Assembly: GCA_002314795.1 (NCBI GenBank) | Contig: DCHI01000008.1 | Coordinates: 252 to 14,718, forward strand | Source of the DNA: Bacteroidales bacterium UBA1756 | Lineage (GTDB): Bacteria > Bacteroidota > Bacteroidia > Bacteroidales > WCHB1-69 | DNA length: 14,467 nt | Reading direction: 5' to 3' | Part shown: positions 6,199 through 13,887 of the stretch, in pieces | Numbering within the stretch: the stretch's first letter is position 1 | Layout: the number at the start of each line of letters is the position of its first letter | The notes under the pieces: generated by a model | What the model was told of the DNA's origin: nothing | The model's database searches: none | What the model saw: the letters and a program-made list of their open reading frames with translations, nothing else | Position numbers and translations under genes: made by a program

Positions 6199-7569
6199 AT
6201 GTCCACCATTTGTTCCATATCCACATCCCCGGGAATCGGGGCCATCGCCGTCATTAGAGTTTCCGGAAACGATGCCTTCTCCATTGTAAACCAGTTTTTT
6301 AAACCGGAAACAAATTTTTTGGATGTCCCCGCCAACCGAGCCAAATACGCCGAATTTTACGACGGGACAACGTTGATTGACCAGGTTGTTTTCGTCAAAT
6401 TCACGGCGCCGCACTCGTACGACGGAGAAGATATGGTGGAGATTTCGTGCCACGGTTCGCTCTTCATCCAGAAAAAAATATTGGAACTTTTATTGCAAAA
6501 AGGGTGCCGTTTAGCAGACCCCGGTGAATTTACGATGCGTGCCTTTATGAATGGCAAAATGGACCTTCCACAAGCGGAAGCTGTCGCCGACCTCATCGAC
6601 TCGCAGTCTGAAACGGCACATCAACTTGCTGTCAATCAACTAAAAGGAGGTTTCTCTCACAAGATTGCGGAACTTCGGGAGCGTTTCGTCCAGTTGGCGG
6701 CGCTTTTGGAATTGGAGTTGGATTTTAGTGAAGAGGACGTGGAATTTGCCGACCGCACCCAAATGATGGAATTGCTCCACACGCTCAAAACGGAAGTGCT
6801 GCGGTTAGTTGAATCGTTCCGGCTGGGACAGGCCGTCAAGTCCGGCATTCCCGTGGCCATTGTAGGAAAACCCAACGTGGGGAAATCGACGCTACTCAAT
6901 GCGCTGTTGGGCGACGAACGCGCCATCGTTTCCAACATTCCCGGCACCACCCGCGACACCGTCGAAGACACTTTCTCCGTTGACGGGACACTCTTCCGTC
7001 TCATCGACACGGCGGGAATCCGTCAGTCCAACGATGAAATCGAACGTTTCGGAATTGAACGGACTTTCAAAAGCGTAGCCAATGCGGACATCATTCTGTA
7101 TTTGGTTGATATTAATACTGTTACAACAAACGAAGTAGAAAACGAGTTGGAACTTATTGCCCAACAGACCGACATTTCATCCAAAAAAATCGTGCTTGTC
7201 TGCAATAAAATAGACCAGACGAAAGAGGTTCCGAGCACGTTTGAAAAATGGGACCGTTTGGAAACCATCTATCTTTCTGCAAAATACAACAACAATGTGG
7301 ACGCCGTCTGCAAGTGCCTTTCACAATTTGTTGCGGAACAAAGAATCACAGAGAACACGTTACTGACGAATGCGCGCCACTACGACATTATGGTAAAGAT
7401 TGCCGCTGACATTGAGACGGTGGAGGAGGGGCTGAGGACGCAACTGCCCACGGACCTCGTTGCCGTGGATGTTCGGGGCATTCTTGACAAATTGGGGCAG
7501 CTCACGGGCGTCATCACCGACAACGATATTCTTAACACCATATTTGGAAAATTCTGCATCGGGAAATAA
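6199..7569 (+). CDS. mnmE: tRNA uridine-5-carboxymethylaminomethyl modification GTPase MnmE (TrmE)
   Basis: This 456-residue protein has the complete MnmE layout. An N-terminal tetrahydrofolate-binding domain (about 1-118) opens with TICSISTSPGIGAIAVIRVSG. A helical domain follows, with an inserted Ras-like G domain: G1 GKPNVGKS (223-230), G3 DTAG (270-273) and G4 NKID (336-339). The C-terminal helices end in FCIGK, whose Cys is invariant in the family. With MnmG it forms the cmnm5 group on U34 of several tRNAs in the cytoplasm, using methylene-tetrahydrofolate, glycine and GTP hydrolysis. ATG at 6199 matches the family start. mnmG is not in the window. The upstream 289 bases hold a promoter framed by an inverted repeat. 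The gene converges on an ATPase gene with 7 bases between stop codons, leaving no room for a separate terminator. Confidence 0.97.
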   Translation: MSTICSISTSPGIGAIAVIRVSGNDAFSIVNQFFKPETNFLDVPANRAKYAEFYDGTTLIDQVVFVKFTAPHSYDGEDMVEISCHGSLFIQKKILELLLQKGCRLADPGEFTMRAFMNGKMDLPQAEAVADLIDSQSETAHQLAVNQLKGGFSHKIAELRERFVQLAALLELELDFSEEDVEFADRTQMMELLHTLKTEVLRLVESFRLGQAVKSGIPVAIVGKPNVGKSTLLNALLGDERAIVSNIPGTTRDTVEDTFSVDGTLFRLIDTAGIRQSNDEIERFGIERTFKSVANADIILYLVDINTVTTNEVENELELIAQQTDISSKKIVLVCNKIDQTKEVPSTFEKWDRLETIYLSAKYNNNVDAVCKCLSQFVAEQRITENTLLTNARHYDIMVKIAADIETVEEGLRTQLPTDLVAVDVRGILDKLGQLTGVITDNDILNTIFGKFCIGK

Positions 7570-7576
7570 CGTCCTC

Positions 7577-8911
7577 CTATTTGGTCGCAAGAAACCTTTT
7601 TAACAGAAAGGTTAGGAAGTAGGGAAAAGTATAGAATTTGCCATTGAATCCGATATTTTGGTTACATAGTTTGATGCCATATTTGATATCGGGATAATGC
7701 TCATTGTCGTCAATCATTTTATTCAATGATGCCGTGGCACCATTCTGCGCCTTGACCTCTACAGGGATAAGAGAAATTCGGTCTCTGACCAAGAAATCGA
7801 TTTCCACCGTTGACTTTTCATTACGGAAGAAATACAATGCATATCCTTGTTTCACAAGTGTTTCTGCAACAATATTCTCGTAAATGGCCCCCTTGTAGGT
7901 GTTAAAATTTCGGTGTTCGCGGAAATCTCGTTGCGCTTCTTCGTCAAGCGCCCCTATCAGCAGTCCCGTGTCGTGGTAGTACAACTTATAGTTGTTATAT
8001 TGATAATTACCTTTCAAAGGCAAAGAGGGTTCCCCCATACAATAACAGATATTAACTACGCCGGCATCGTTCAGCCAATCAACAGTTCCTACATACTCCC
8101 TATTTCTCGCATTACGCGCAATCTTTGATATCTGGTATTTCTTATTCGACTGGGCCAAAAACACTGGAATATGGTTATAGACGTTCCTCACCTTCGCTTT
8201 GTCCAATCCCACAGCATACTTAGTGATGTCCTCGTCGTAGTCTCGAAGCAGTTGACGTTGCATTTCAAGGACGTCGGAAAAGTTCTTGTTCTCCAAATAG
8301 GTCCGCACAATGGCAGGCATACCACCCACAATCACATAATCCATAAAAACAGACGATAACACACTCATCTCCGTTGTTGACAGCGGCATTACCAATTGCA
8401 TTTTTTCCAACAGTTTGTTTATCTGTTGATCATTGTATCCTTTTGCCCACAGAAACTCTTCGAAATCCATCGAACGCATATCATAATCCTCTTTATAGCC
8501 CACGCTATTCGATTCTATTTCGTTGTAACTGATTCCCATCAATGAACCAGAACAGATGACATCGAATCGGCCGTCAATGCAGAATGACTTAAGACAGGTA
8601 GCAGCTGCCGGCTGTTGTTGCAATTCATCGAAGAAGAGCAGCGTTTTGCCTGGATTAAATTTGACATTGGGGGCTATAAGGGAAATATTTTTCAGAATGC
8701 TGTCAACTTCAAAGCCATCGTCGAAGATGGTTTTGTACTGTGGCTGAAGCACAAAGTTTATCTCCACCACATCGTCATACGCGCTCTTGGCAAATCGCAA
8801 GACAGAAAAGGTCTTGCCGATTTGCCTTGCCCCTTTGACAATCAAAGGCTTATGATCTTCACGTTTCTTCCATTCAACCAAGAAATCGTCTATTTTACGT
8901 CTTATGTCCAT
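7577..8911 (-). CDS. AAA_14/DUF4143 family ATPase (second copy, distant paralogue)
   Basis: This is a 444-residue protein starting at ATG 8911 (MDIRRKIDDF); an upstream in-frame TTG at 8923 overlaps the leader and is less likely. Walker A is GARQIGKT (27-34), Walker B LLFFDELQ (91-98), and a sensor-like CSGSLMG lies near 120-126. The C-terminal DUF4143 part has GAIYEN (341-346) and an intact PD-(D/E)XK-like pair: EIDF (370-373) and E385-V-K387. It is clearly the same family as the protein at 1058-2209 but only distantly similar and about 60 residues longer, so this is not a recent duplication. The biological role of the family is not established. Its promoter region carries three 16-base direct repeats (8928-9008) around a -7 box, suggesting tight, perhaps self-directed, repression. 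It converges on mnmE. Confidence 0.88.
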   Translation of the reverse strand: MDIRRKIDDFLVEWKKREDHKPLIVKGARQIGKTFSVLRFAKSAYDDVVEINFVLQPQYKTIFDDGFEVDSILKNISLIAPNVKFNPGKTLLFFDELQQQPAAATCLKSFCIDGRFDVICSGSLMGISYNEIESNSVGYKEDYDMRSMDFEEFLWAKGYNDQQINKLLEKMQLVMPLSTTEMSVLSSVFMDYVIVGGMPAIVRTYLENKNFSDVLEMQRQLLRDYDEDITKYAVGLDKAKVRNVYNHIPVFLAQSNKKYQISKIARNARNREYVGTVDWLNDAGVVNICYCMGEPSLPLKGNYQYNNYKLYYHDTGLLIGALDEEAQRDFREHRNFNTYKGAIYENIVAETLVKQGYALYFFRNEKSTVEIDFLVRDRISLIPVEVKAQNGATASLNKMIDDNEHYPDIKYGIKLCNQNIGFNGKFYTFPYFLTFLLKRFLATK

Positions 8912-8927
8912 CTTCAAAGCCAATTGG

Positions 8928-9008
8928 TTTCACAAAATTCCGATGCAAAAATACAATATTTTCACAAAATTCCGAATATTTTTCTATGTTTTTTTCACAA
9001 AATTCCAA
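8928..9008 (-). repeat. Three 16-base direct repeats (operator-like) upstream of the ATPase gene
   Basis: Read on the plus strand the copies are TTTCACAAAATTCCGA at 8928-8943 and 8960-8975, and TTTCACAAAATTCCAA at 8993-9008. Starts are 32 and 33 bases apart, close to three turns of DNA, so bound proteins would sit on one face. The nearest copy lies just upstream of the ATPase start codon; the -7 box falls between copies one and two. Confidence 0.75.
8946..8953 (-). promoter_or_regulatory. Bacteroidetes -7 promoter box (TATTTTTG, minus strand) for the ATPase gene
   Basis: On the minus strand TATTTTTG followed by CA is an exact consensus match, 34 bases before the ATG at 8911. The predicted transcription start falls at about 8940, inside the first direct repeat, so a protein bound there should block transcription. 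Confidence 0.55.
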
Positions 9009-9174
9009 ATTGATGATTTAGAAAAAAACGTCGAATTATGGTTCCGATTTTCTCCGACTTTCGGAACAAAACATCCACAACTTTCGGAATATTTACCTGT
9101 TTTCCGCAATGGGACACCTATTTTTAGGATTCCGCACGTTATTATTTTTCACCACACCAACGGATATCCTGATT

Positions 9175-9222
9175 TTTTTTCGTTCATTTTCTTTACTCGC
9201 ATAAAGAAAATGAACGAAAAAA
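9175..9222. repeat. Perfect 21-bp inverted repeat, AT-rich hairpin
   Basis: Arms 9175-9195 and 9202-9222 are exact reverse complements around a 6-base loop (CTCGCA). The stem core is CGTTCATTTTCTTTA. The outer end of the left arm is T-rich and of the right arm A-rich, so no U-run follows the stem on either strand. This is therefore not a standard intrinsic terminator; a dispersed extragenic repeat is a better guess. Confidence 0.7.
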
Positions 9223-9236
9223 TGAGACGAACCACC

Positions 9237-9263
9237 TTGCGACCCCCAGATTGGGGGTCGCAA
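9237..9263. repeat. Perfect 12-bp GC-rich inverted repeat
   Basis: TTGCGACCCCCA (9237-9248) pairs fully with TGGGGGTCGCAA (9252-9263) around a GAT loop. It stands out in AT-rich surroundings and lies 14 bases from the AT-rich hairpin. On the minus strand it lies about 170 bases beyond the hsdR stop and could halt transcription with the T-rich stretch that follows 14 bases later, though the spacing is poor for an intrinsic terminator. Confidence 0.7.
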
Positions 9264-9432
9264 AATTTACAACAAACTAATATTCAATGATTTAAAAATA
9301 TTACAAAAAATATGTGTCGAAGTCAGGAAAAATATAAAACTTTGTAATATGTGGATTGATTTATAAATAAATTTTTACAGATTTTCTAACTGTTTGATAT
9401 TCACAAAAAAACTGTCTAATACTCGTCAATTA

Positions 9433-12400
9433 TTACGCAATCCACCCATACCCTTGCACACTCATATCCATAAAGTGGTTGAGCAACAGGTTGGTCTTCG
9501 AATTGAATGATACCCTGTCGTATGAGTCAGGCAAATCCTTGTCAAGTTCCGCACTGATGGTGTCCCTGACAAGCGCCTTGGTCTGCTCATCTTTGTACCA
9601 CTCCACCACCATCAGCTCTGTCTTCTTCTGTTGGAGCGTGTTGTAGAGGTGCTTGGCAGCAAGCTTGACTTTCTGTTCTTCTGCCTTTGTGAGGGTCTTC
9701 CCCAAAATGAGCAAATCATATATCTCCAACTCCTCTTCAGTCAGGCCTTCCTCAAAAGCTCGGTTGCTTTCCTTTTTGAGGTCAGCAATCAACTGGAGGA
9801 GTTGCTCATAATAGTCTTCATTCTCCGTTGAACCGGCATTGTATCGGTTGATGATTCCCTGATACCTTTCAGAGAAGGAGATTCTGGTGGTGTTCCTGTT
9901 GATCATCTGCTGGAGCACCTGTTCGATAAACTCCCTCAGATTCTCAATCTCAACAGACTTGTACTCAGCTGTTTTCAGTTCCTTCTGAAGTCCTTCAAAA
10001 TCTAACTTGGAGAGGTCGATGACCTTGGAGCCCTTTATCTCATAGTTGGGGATGTTCTCCCCAAGGTTATTGGATGACACACTCTGGTTGAGCAGCGCTG
10101 CCATCTTCTCCTTGGCTTTCTCCAACTTCTCATCATCCACAACGTTGTTGAACAAATCGTGAAGATACTTCAAGGCAGCGAACTTCTTGTTTCCCCAGTG
10201 CATCTCAAACACCTCCGGCTTGGAGGCCTCATAGATGTTGATCATTGTGTTGGAAAGCACCTTGAACTTGTTCTTGACATCATCTTTCTCCACAATCTTG
10301 GCATACTGTTTCCGGATGATATCCAGCTTGTCAAGACTATTTTCATTGAAGGATTCCTCAATCTGGATGCCCTCCCCTTCCAAGAAATCAGAGGTCATAG
10401 TGATGCTCTCTTCCAGCATAGCCATAAGATTGTCGATGTCCTTGACCGGCATCTCAGGGTCGTCGGGAGATACGGCATAGTTTCCAAGTGCCTCCTTCAT
10501 CCATTTGAAGACATTCACATAATCCACAATCAGACCACATTTCTTCCCCTCAAAGCATCTGTTGGCCCTGGCAATGCACTGCATCAGGGTGTGGCCTTTC
10601 ATAGGTTTGTCCAGATACAAGGTGGAGAGTGACGGCACATCAAAGCCCGTCAGCCACATCGCACAGACAAACACCAGTTGCAGTTTGTCATTGGGATCCT
10701 TGAACCGGTCCTCTATGTCAAGACCCTCAGGCGTGATTTCATTCATCTTCTTCCTGTGGGTGGTAATGTCAAGTCCCTTGGCCTGGAACTTCACCACCTC
10801 ATCGGCCTCTTCTGAAATGACCACGGCCATTTCAACGGTGTTCATATAGTCTAAGGTGGCCTGTATCTTCTGTTTCTCCTCACCAGTGGCGGTGTTTCTG
10901 AGCTTGATGAGGTTCTTCTGTTCTTCTAACCAGTATCGCTGAACCTTGTCGTACATCGTGACTGCAGTGAACTTGTCAAGGCTCACCACCATACCCTTGC
11001 CCTTGTAGCCTCTGCCAATGAAGTGCTTGACGATATCCTGTGCCACCACTTCCAACCGTTCATCCCTCTTGATGACTTCAAGGATTCTTGAACCACAGTT
11101 TTCCAGTTTCTGCATCTCTGCCTCATTGAGCTCTTCACTCTTCATTAGTGCCTCCATATCTGCTTGGAGGTCAGTATTTTCAAGGTCAACCGTGGGGACT
11201 CTTCTGGAATAGAAAAGGGGTACGGTTGCACCATCCTCCACCGACTGTGCAAAGTTGTATTCAGAGACATAGTTGCCAAACCATTGGTTGGTGAGTCGCT
11301 TGGCGCCCAAGAGAGGCGTTCCCGTGAAGGCGATGAAGTTGGCATTGGGAAGTGCTGCCCTCATATTCTCACCCAGCGTGTTGTACTGGGTCCGGTGAGC
11401 CTCATCCACCATCACAATGATGTCTTTTCGGGTGGAGAGTGTCGGGTAGTTGCCATTCGTCACCTTGTCCCATCCAAACTTGTGGATGAGGGTGAAGATG
11501 AACTGCTTGTTGGTCCCAAGGAATGACCTTAACTGCTCACTGTTCTTGGGCCTGCACTCATCATTAACACCCACCACCTCTGTCCTCATAAAGTTCTTGT
11601 GTATCTGGGTGTCAAGGTCTTCTCTGTCTGTCACCACAAGGAATGTGAAGTTTCCCTGCATCTTCCTGTTGACCTTCCTTGCAAACATCACCATTGAGTA
11701 TGACTTTCCAGAGCCCTGGGTGTGCCAGAAGACACCAATCTTGCCATTGAGTTCCTCTCTTTTTTTAAGTGACTCATAGAGGTTGTTCACTCCCAGATAT
11801 TGGTGGTTCTTTGCAATAATCTTGATGTGTTTGTTCTCAAACAGGATGAAGTTTTCAAGGTAATCTATGAGGGTGTCCTTATTGAGAAGGCTGTCTGCCA
11901 TATATTTGATTGAGAGGGCATTGTCCCTGATGGACTCCCTGTCAATCTTGTCCTCCTCTGAGTTTTTCAACCACTCAAAGAAGAACTCATATCCTGCATT
12001 GAAGGCTCCCAATCGGGTTTCAAGTCCATTGCTCAACACACAAATCTGGTTCATTGTGAAGAGGTTGGGGACATCTGTCAGGTAGGACTTGAGGTTCTTG
12101 GTATATGCCTGTCTTACAGGGACATTTCCATTCTTCAATTCTATGAAGACCAGTGGCATACCATTTATGAAAACAAGGACATCCGGTCTTCTCCAATGGT
12201 ACTGCCCCCTTATCCACATCTGGTTTACAGCGGTGAAGGTGTTGTTGGTATAATCTTCAAAATCAATCAGTTTGACAGTGGTGAAATCATCCTTGCCATC
12301 CTTTCTGAAAGAGTAGGTCAGACCTTCCCGGATGGCCTTGTAGATGGTGTAGTTCTTATCTATGATGGTGGTCTCAGAGGTGGGTTGGATGAGGGTGCTG

Positions 12401-12630
12401 ATGGCCTTGTCAATGAGGGAGGAATCAACACCGGGGTTGATTTTCAGGAGGGACTCCTTCATCACATCAGGAAGGTAGCACTGACTCTTGTCGGTTCTGC
12501 CGGTGCCATCAGCAAGGGTGTCCTTGGCTTCTGGTGAAGGGTCACAATGGATGATGGAATAATGGTGGGTCTTTTCTAAAACCGCCATCAGTCCAAGTTC
12601 AATGTCATCTTCGGTGATAAAAGCTTTCAT
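9433..12630 (-). CDS. hsdR: Type I restriction enzyme, R (restriction/translocase) subunit
   Basis: This 1065-residue subunit is full length. The N-terminal nuclease has the PD-(D/E)XK residues D150 and E164-L-K166 (RRPDVLVF then FIELKN). The SF2 motor has motif I TQGSGKS (304-310), motif II DEAH (409-412), motif III TGTP (436-439) and motif VI QCIARANR (684-691), followed by a long helical C-terminus that contacts the methylase. With HsdM and HsdS it forms the complex that translocates unmethylated DNA by ATP hydrolysis and cuts far from the recognition site. All key catalytic residues are present, so the enzyme is probably active. It is transcribed after hsdS and fic, with a 147-base gap holding tandem repeats and no clear promoter. 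Its base composition, near 50% GC in sampled lines, is visibly higher than that of fic and hsdS (near 35-38%), suggesting a different origin. Confidence 0.95.
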   Translation of the reverse strand: MKAFITEDDIELGLMAVLEKTHHYSIIHCDPSPEAKDTLADGTGRTDKSQCYLPDVMKESLLKINPGVDSSLIDKAISTLIQPTSETTIIDKNYTIYKAIREGLTYSFRKDGKDDFTTVKLIDFEDYTNNTFTAVNQMWIRGQYHWRRPDVLVFINGMPLVFIELKNGNVPVRQAYTKNLKSYLTDVPNLFTMNQICVLSNGLETRLGAFNAGYEFFFEWLKNSEEDKIDRESIRDNALSIKYMADSLLNKDTLIDYLENFILFENKHIKIIAKNHQYLGVNNLYESLKKREELNGKIGVFWHTQGSGKSYSMVMFARKVNRKMQGNFTFLVVTDREDLDTQIHKNFMRTEVVGVNDECRPKNSEQLRSFLGTNKQFIFTLIHKFGWDKVTNGNYPTLSTRKDIIVMVDEAHRTQYNTLGENMRAALPNANFIAFTGTPLLGAKRLTNQWFGNYVSEYNFAQSVEDGATVPLFYSRRVPTVDLENTDLQADMEALMKSEELNEAEMQKLENCGSRILEVIKRDERLEVVAQDIVKHFIGRGYKGKGMVVSLDKFTAVTMYDKVQRYWLEEQKNLIKLRNTATGEEKQKIQATLDYMNTVEMAVVISEEADEVVKFQAKGLDITTHRKKMNEITPEGLDIEDRFKDPNDKLQLVFVCAMWLTGFDVPSLSTLYLDKPMKGHTLMQCIARANRCFEGKKCGLIVDYVNVFKWMKEALGNYAVSPDDPEMPVKDIDNLMAMLEESITMTSDFLEGEGIQIEESFNENSLDKLDIIRKQYAKIVEKDDVKNKFKVLSNTMINIYEASKPEVFEMHWGNKKFAALKYLHDLFNNVVDDEKLEKAKEKMAALLNQSVSSNNLGENIPNYEIKGSKVIDLSKLDFEGLQKELKTAEYKSVEIENLREFIEQVLQQMINRNTTRISFSERYQGIINRYNAGSTENEDYYEQLLQLIADLKKESNRAFEEGLTEEELEIYDLLILGKTLTKAEEQKVKLAAKHLYNTLQQKKTELMVVEWYKDEQTKALVRDTISAELDKDLPDSYDRVSFNSKTNLLLNHFMDMSVQGYGWIA

Positions 12631-12692
12631 AAAGGGGAAGTCTTATATATTTACTATTCCTGTTTATCCCTAACGTGTCGGTAATCCGCATA

Positions 12693-12810
12693 TTTTTACC
12701 CATATCATCATTCATATAGGTAAAGATTGTTGTTTTTTACCCACGTCTTCAATATAATGAGTAAATCTTGCGTTTTTTTACCTATGTCCTTGATTTATGA
12801 ATAAATTAAC
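12693..12810. repeat. 41-bp imperfect tandem repeats, three units, overlapping the 3' end of fic
   Basis: Units begin at 12693, 12734 and 12775, each opening TTTTTACC on the plus strand, then a loosely conserved middle (ATGTC, TCA, TAT) and GTAAA or ATAAA. The first two units contain a TTTAC...GTAAA inverted pair about 18 bases apart. The third unit includes the fic stop codon and last codons, so the others look like decayed copies of the fic 3' end. A possible fourth, more decayed unit lies near 12650-12684. Confidence 0.6.
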
Positions 12811-13875
12811 CAAAGAGTCATTGATATAATAATTGTCTTTACCAATCTTCATCTTTGTGAGCAATCCTTCTCCGACTATCATATCAAGATACTTACTGGC
12901 AGTCTTGCGTGTCACCATCATATCCTTCTCAACGAATTCTATTTTTGTATAAGGATGTCTGAATAGGTTATTCAGCAAATCGTGTTTGTATTTATTACCA
13001 AAAAGCTTTCTTAATCTGCTCTTGAATTCCTGCATCAAAGCTGAAATTGACTTTATCAACGTTATAGTATCCCCAGCAGTTTCTTCTATTCCTTTTAATA
13101 CAAACAAAACCCATTCTTCCCATTCTTTGGAGTTGTCACCTTCCTTATCTCTTATGGCTTGAATAAGTTTATAGTATTGTCCTTTATTACGTGTGATATA
13201 TCGGCTGAGATATAGAATAGGAATATCAAGCAAGTCATAAATAACAAGCATCAATATGTTGATTATTCTACCTGTTCTTCCATTGCCATCAAAAAAAGGA
13301 TGAATGCTTTCAAACTGATGGTGAACAATGGCCAGTTTAATCAAAGGGTCTAACTCTGAAACATCTGCATCATTGATAAATTGTTCAAGATTACTCATCA
13401 TTCGGACAATTTCATCATATTCCTGTGGTGGTGTATAGATAATTTCACCAAGATTGTTTTTTAATTGAGTTCCAGGCACAGTACGAAATCCAGCACGATT
13501 AGACTCCAATTCTGCCTGAATGCTTTGTATCATATTACAAGTGAGCAACTGATTCTTTTTGACTAATTCGAACCCCGTTTGCATTGCCCTTCTATAATTC
13601 AGGACTTCTTTTGCAGCTGCATTGAAAATCTCATTTTGTATATTCAAATCCTCCTTGAACAAATCATCTTGTGTAGTTACGATATTCTCAACCGAAGAAC
13701 TCTCCTTTGCTTCCTGCAATGTCAAAGTGCTGATTAAAATACTTTCATTTGGAATAGTCAATGCAACGCCTTTCAACTCCGCCAATTTTTTGTTGGCAAG
13801 GTTGAGTTGTTTGAGAACTGCTTTTGTCTCAAGGTCATACTTGAGAGGTAAATGTGGTATATCGTATTTATTCAT
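12778..13875 (-). CDS. Fic domain protein (class II, N-terminal inhibitory motif), predicted AMPylase
   Basis: This 365-residue protein has the full Fic active-site motif HPFFDGNGRTGR (192-203), which places His192 as the catalytic base and binds nucleotide phosphates. The N-terminal part carries an inhibitory motif of the (S/T)xxxE(G/N) type, S59-SSV-E63-N64, whose Glu blocks ATP in the resting state. The C-terminal third (about 300-360) looks like a winged-helix domain. Fic enzymes usually transfer AMP to hydroxyl groups of target proteins. The target is unknown; its place between hsdS and hsdR suggests the restriction complex or a host protein that acts when restriction is disturbed, which is inference. 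ATG at 13875 is 12 bases after the hsdS stop, with a purine-rich AAAGGA upstream. Base composition matches hsdS and is lower in GC than hsdR. No small antitoxin gene accompanies it. Confidence 0.92.
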   Translation of the reverse strand: MNKYDIPHLPLKYDLETKAVLKQLNLANKKLAELKGVALTIPNESILISTLTLQEAKESSSVENIVTTQDDLFKEDLNIQNEIFNAAAKEVLNYRRAMQTGFELVKKNQLLTCNMIQSIQAELESNRAGFRTVPGTQLKNNLGEIIYTPPQEYDEIVRMMSNLEQFINDADVSELDPLIKLAIVHHQFESIHPFFDGNGRTGRIINILMLVIYDLLDIPILYLSRYITRNKGQYYKLIQAIRDKEGDNSKEWEEWVLFVLKGIEETAGDTITLIKSISALMQEFKSRLRKLFGNKYKHDLLNNLFRHPYTKIEFVEKDMMVTRKTASKYLDMIVGEGLLTKMKIGKDNYYINDSLVNLFINQGHR

Positions 13876-13887
13876 TTCTTACATCCT

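Larger units (their letters stand above)
8912..9432. other. 521-base AT-rich intergenic region
   Basis: No credible gene is seen here; the frames present run through repeats and hairpins. From left to right it holds the ATPase leader, -7 box and three direct repeats (8928-9008), an AT-rich stretch with scattered TTCGGAA/TTCCG words (about 9030-9135), two adjacent perfect hairpins (9175-9263), and AT-rich sequence up to the hsdR stop codon. It probably marks the junction between the chromosomal backbone on the left and the acquired restriction locus on the right. Confidence 0.6.

Noticed and set aside
8928..9008. Regularly spaced repeats as a CRISPR array
   Set aside because: Only three copies of 16 bases with AT-rich 16-17 base spacing, positioned on a promoter; too short for CRISPR repeats and no cas genes are present.
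8904..9290. 128-residue plus-strand frame across the intergenic region
   Set aside because: It runs through the direct repeats and both hairpins, is rich in Phe, Ile and Lys from AT-rich DNA, and shows no domain pattern.
12693..12815. 41-bp repeats as a CRISPR array
   Set aside because: The whole 41-base unit is loosely repeated rather than alternating repeat and unique spacer, and one unit is coding sequence.
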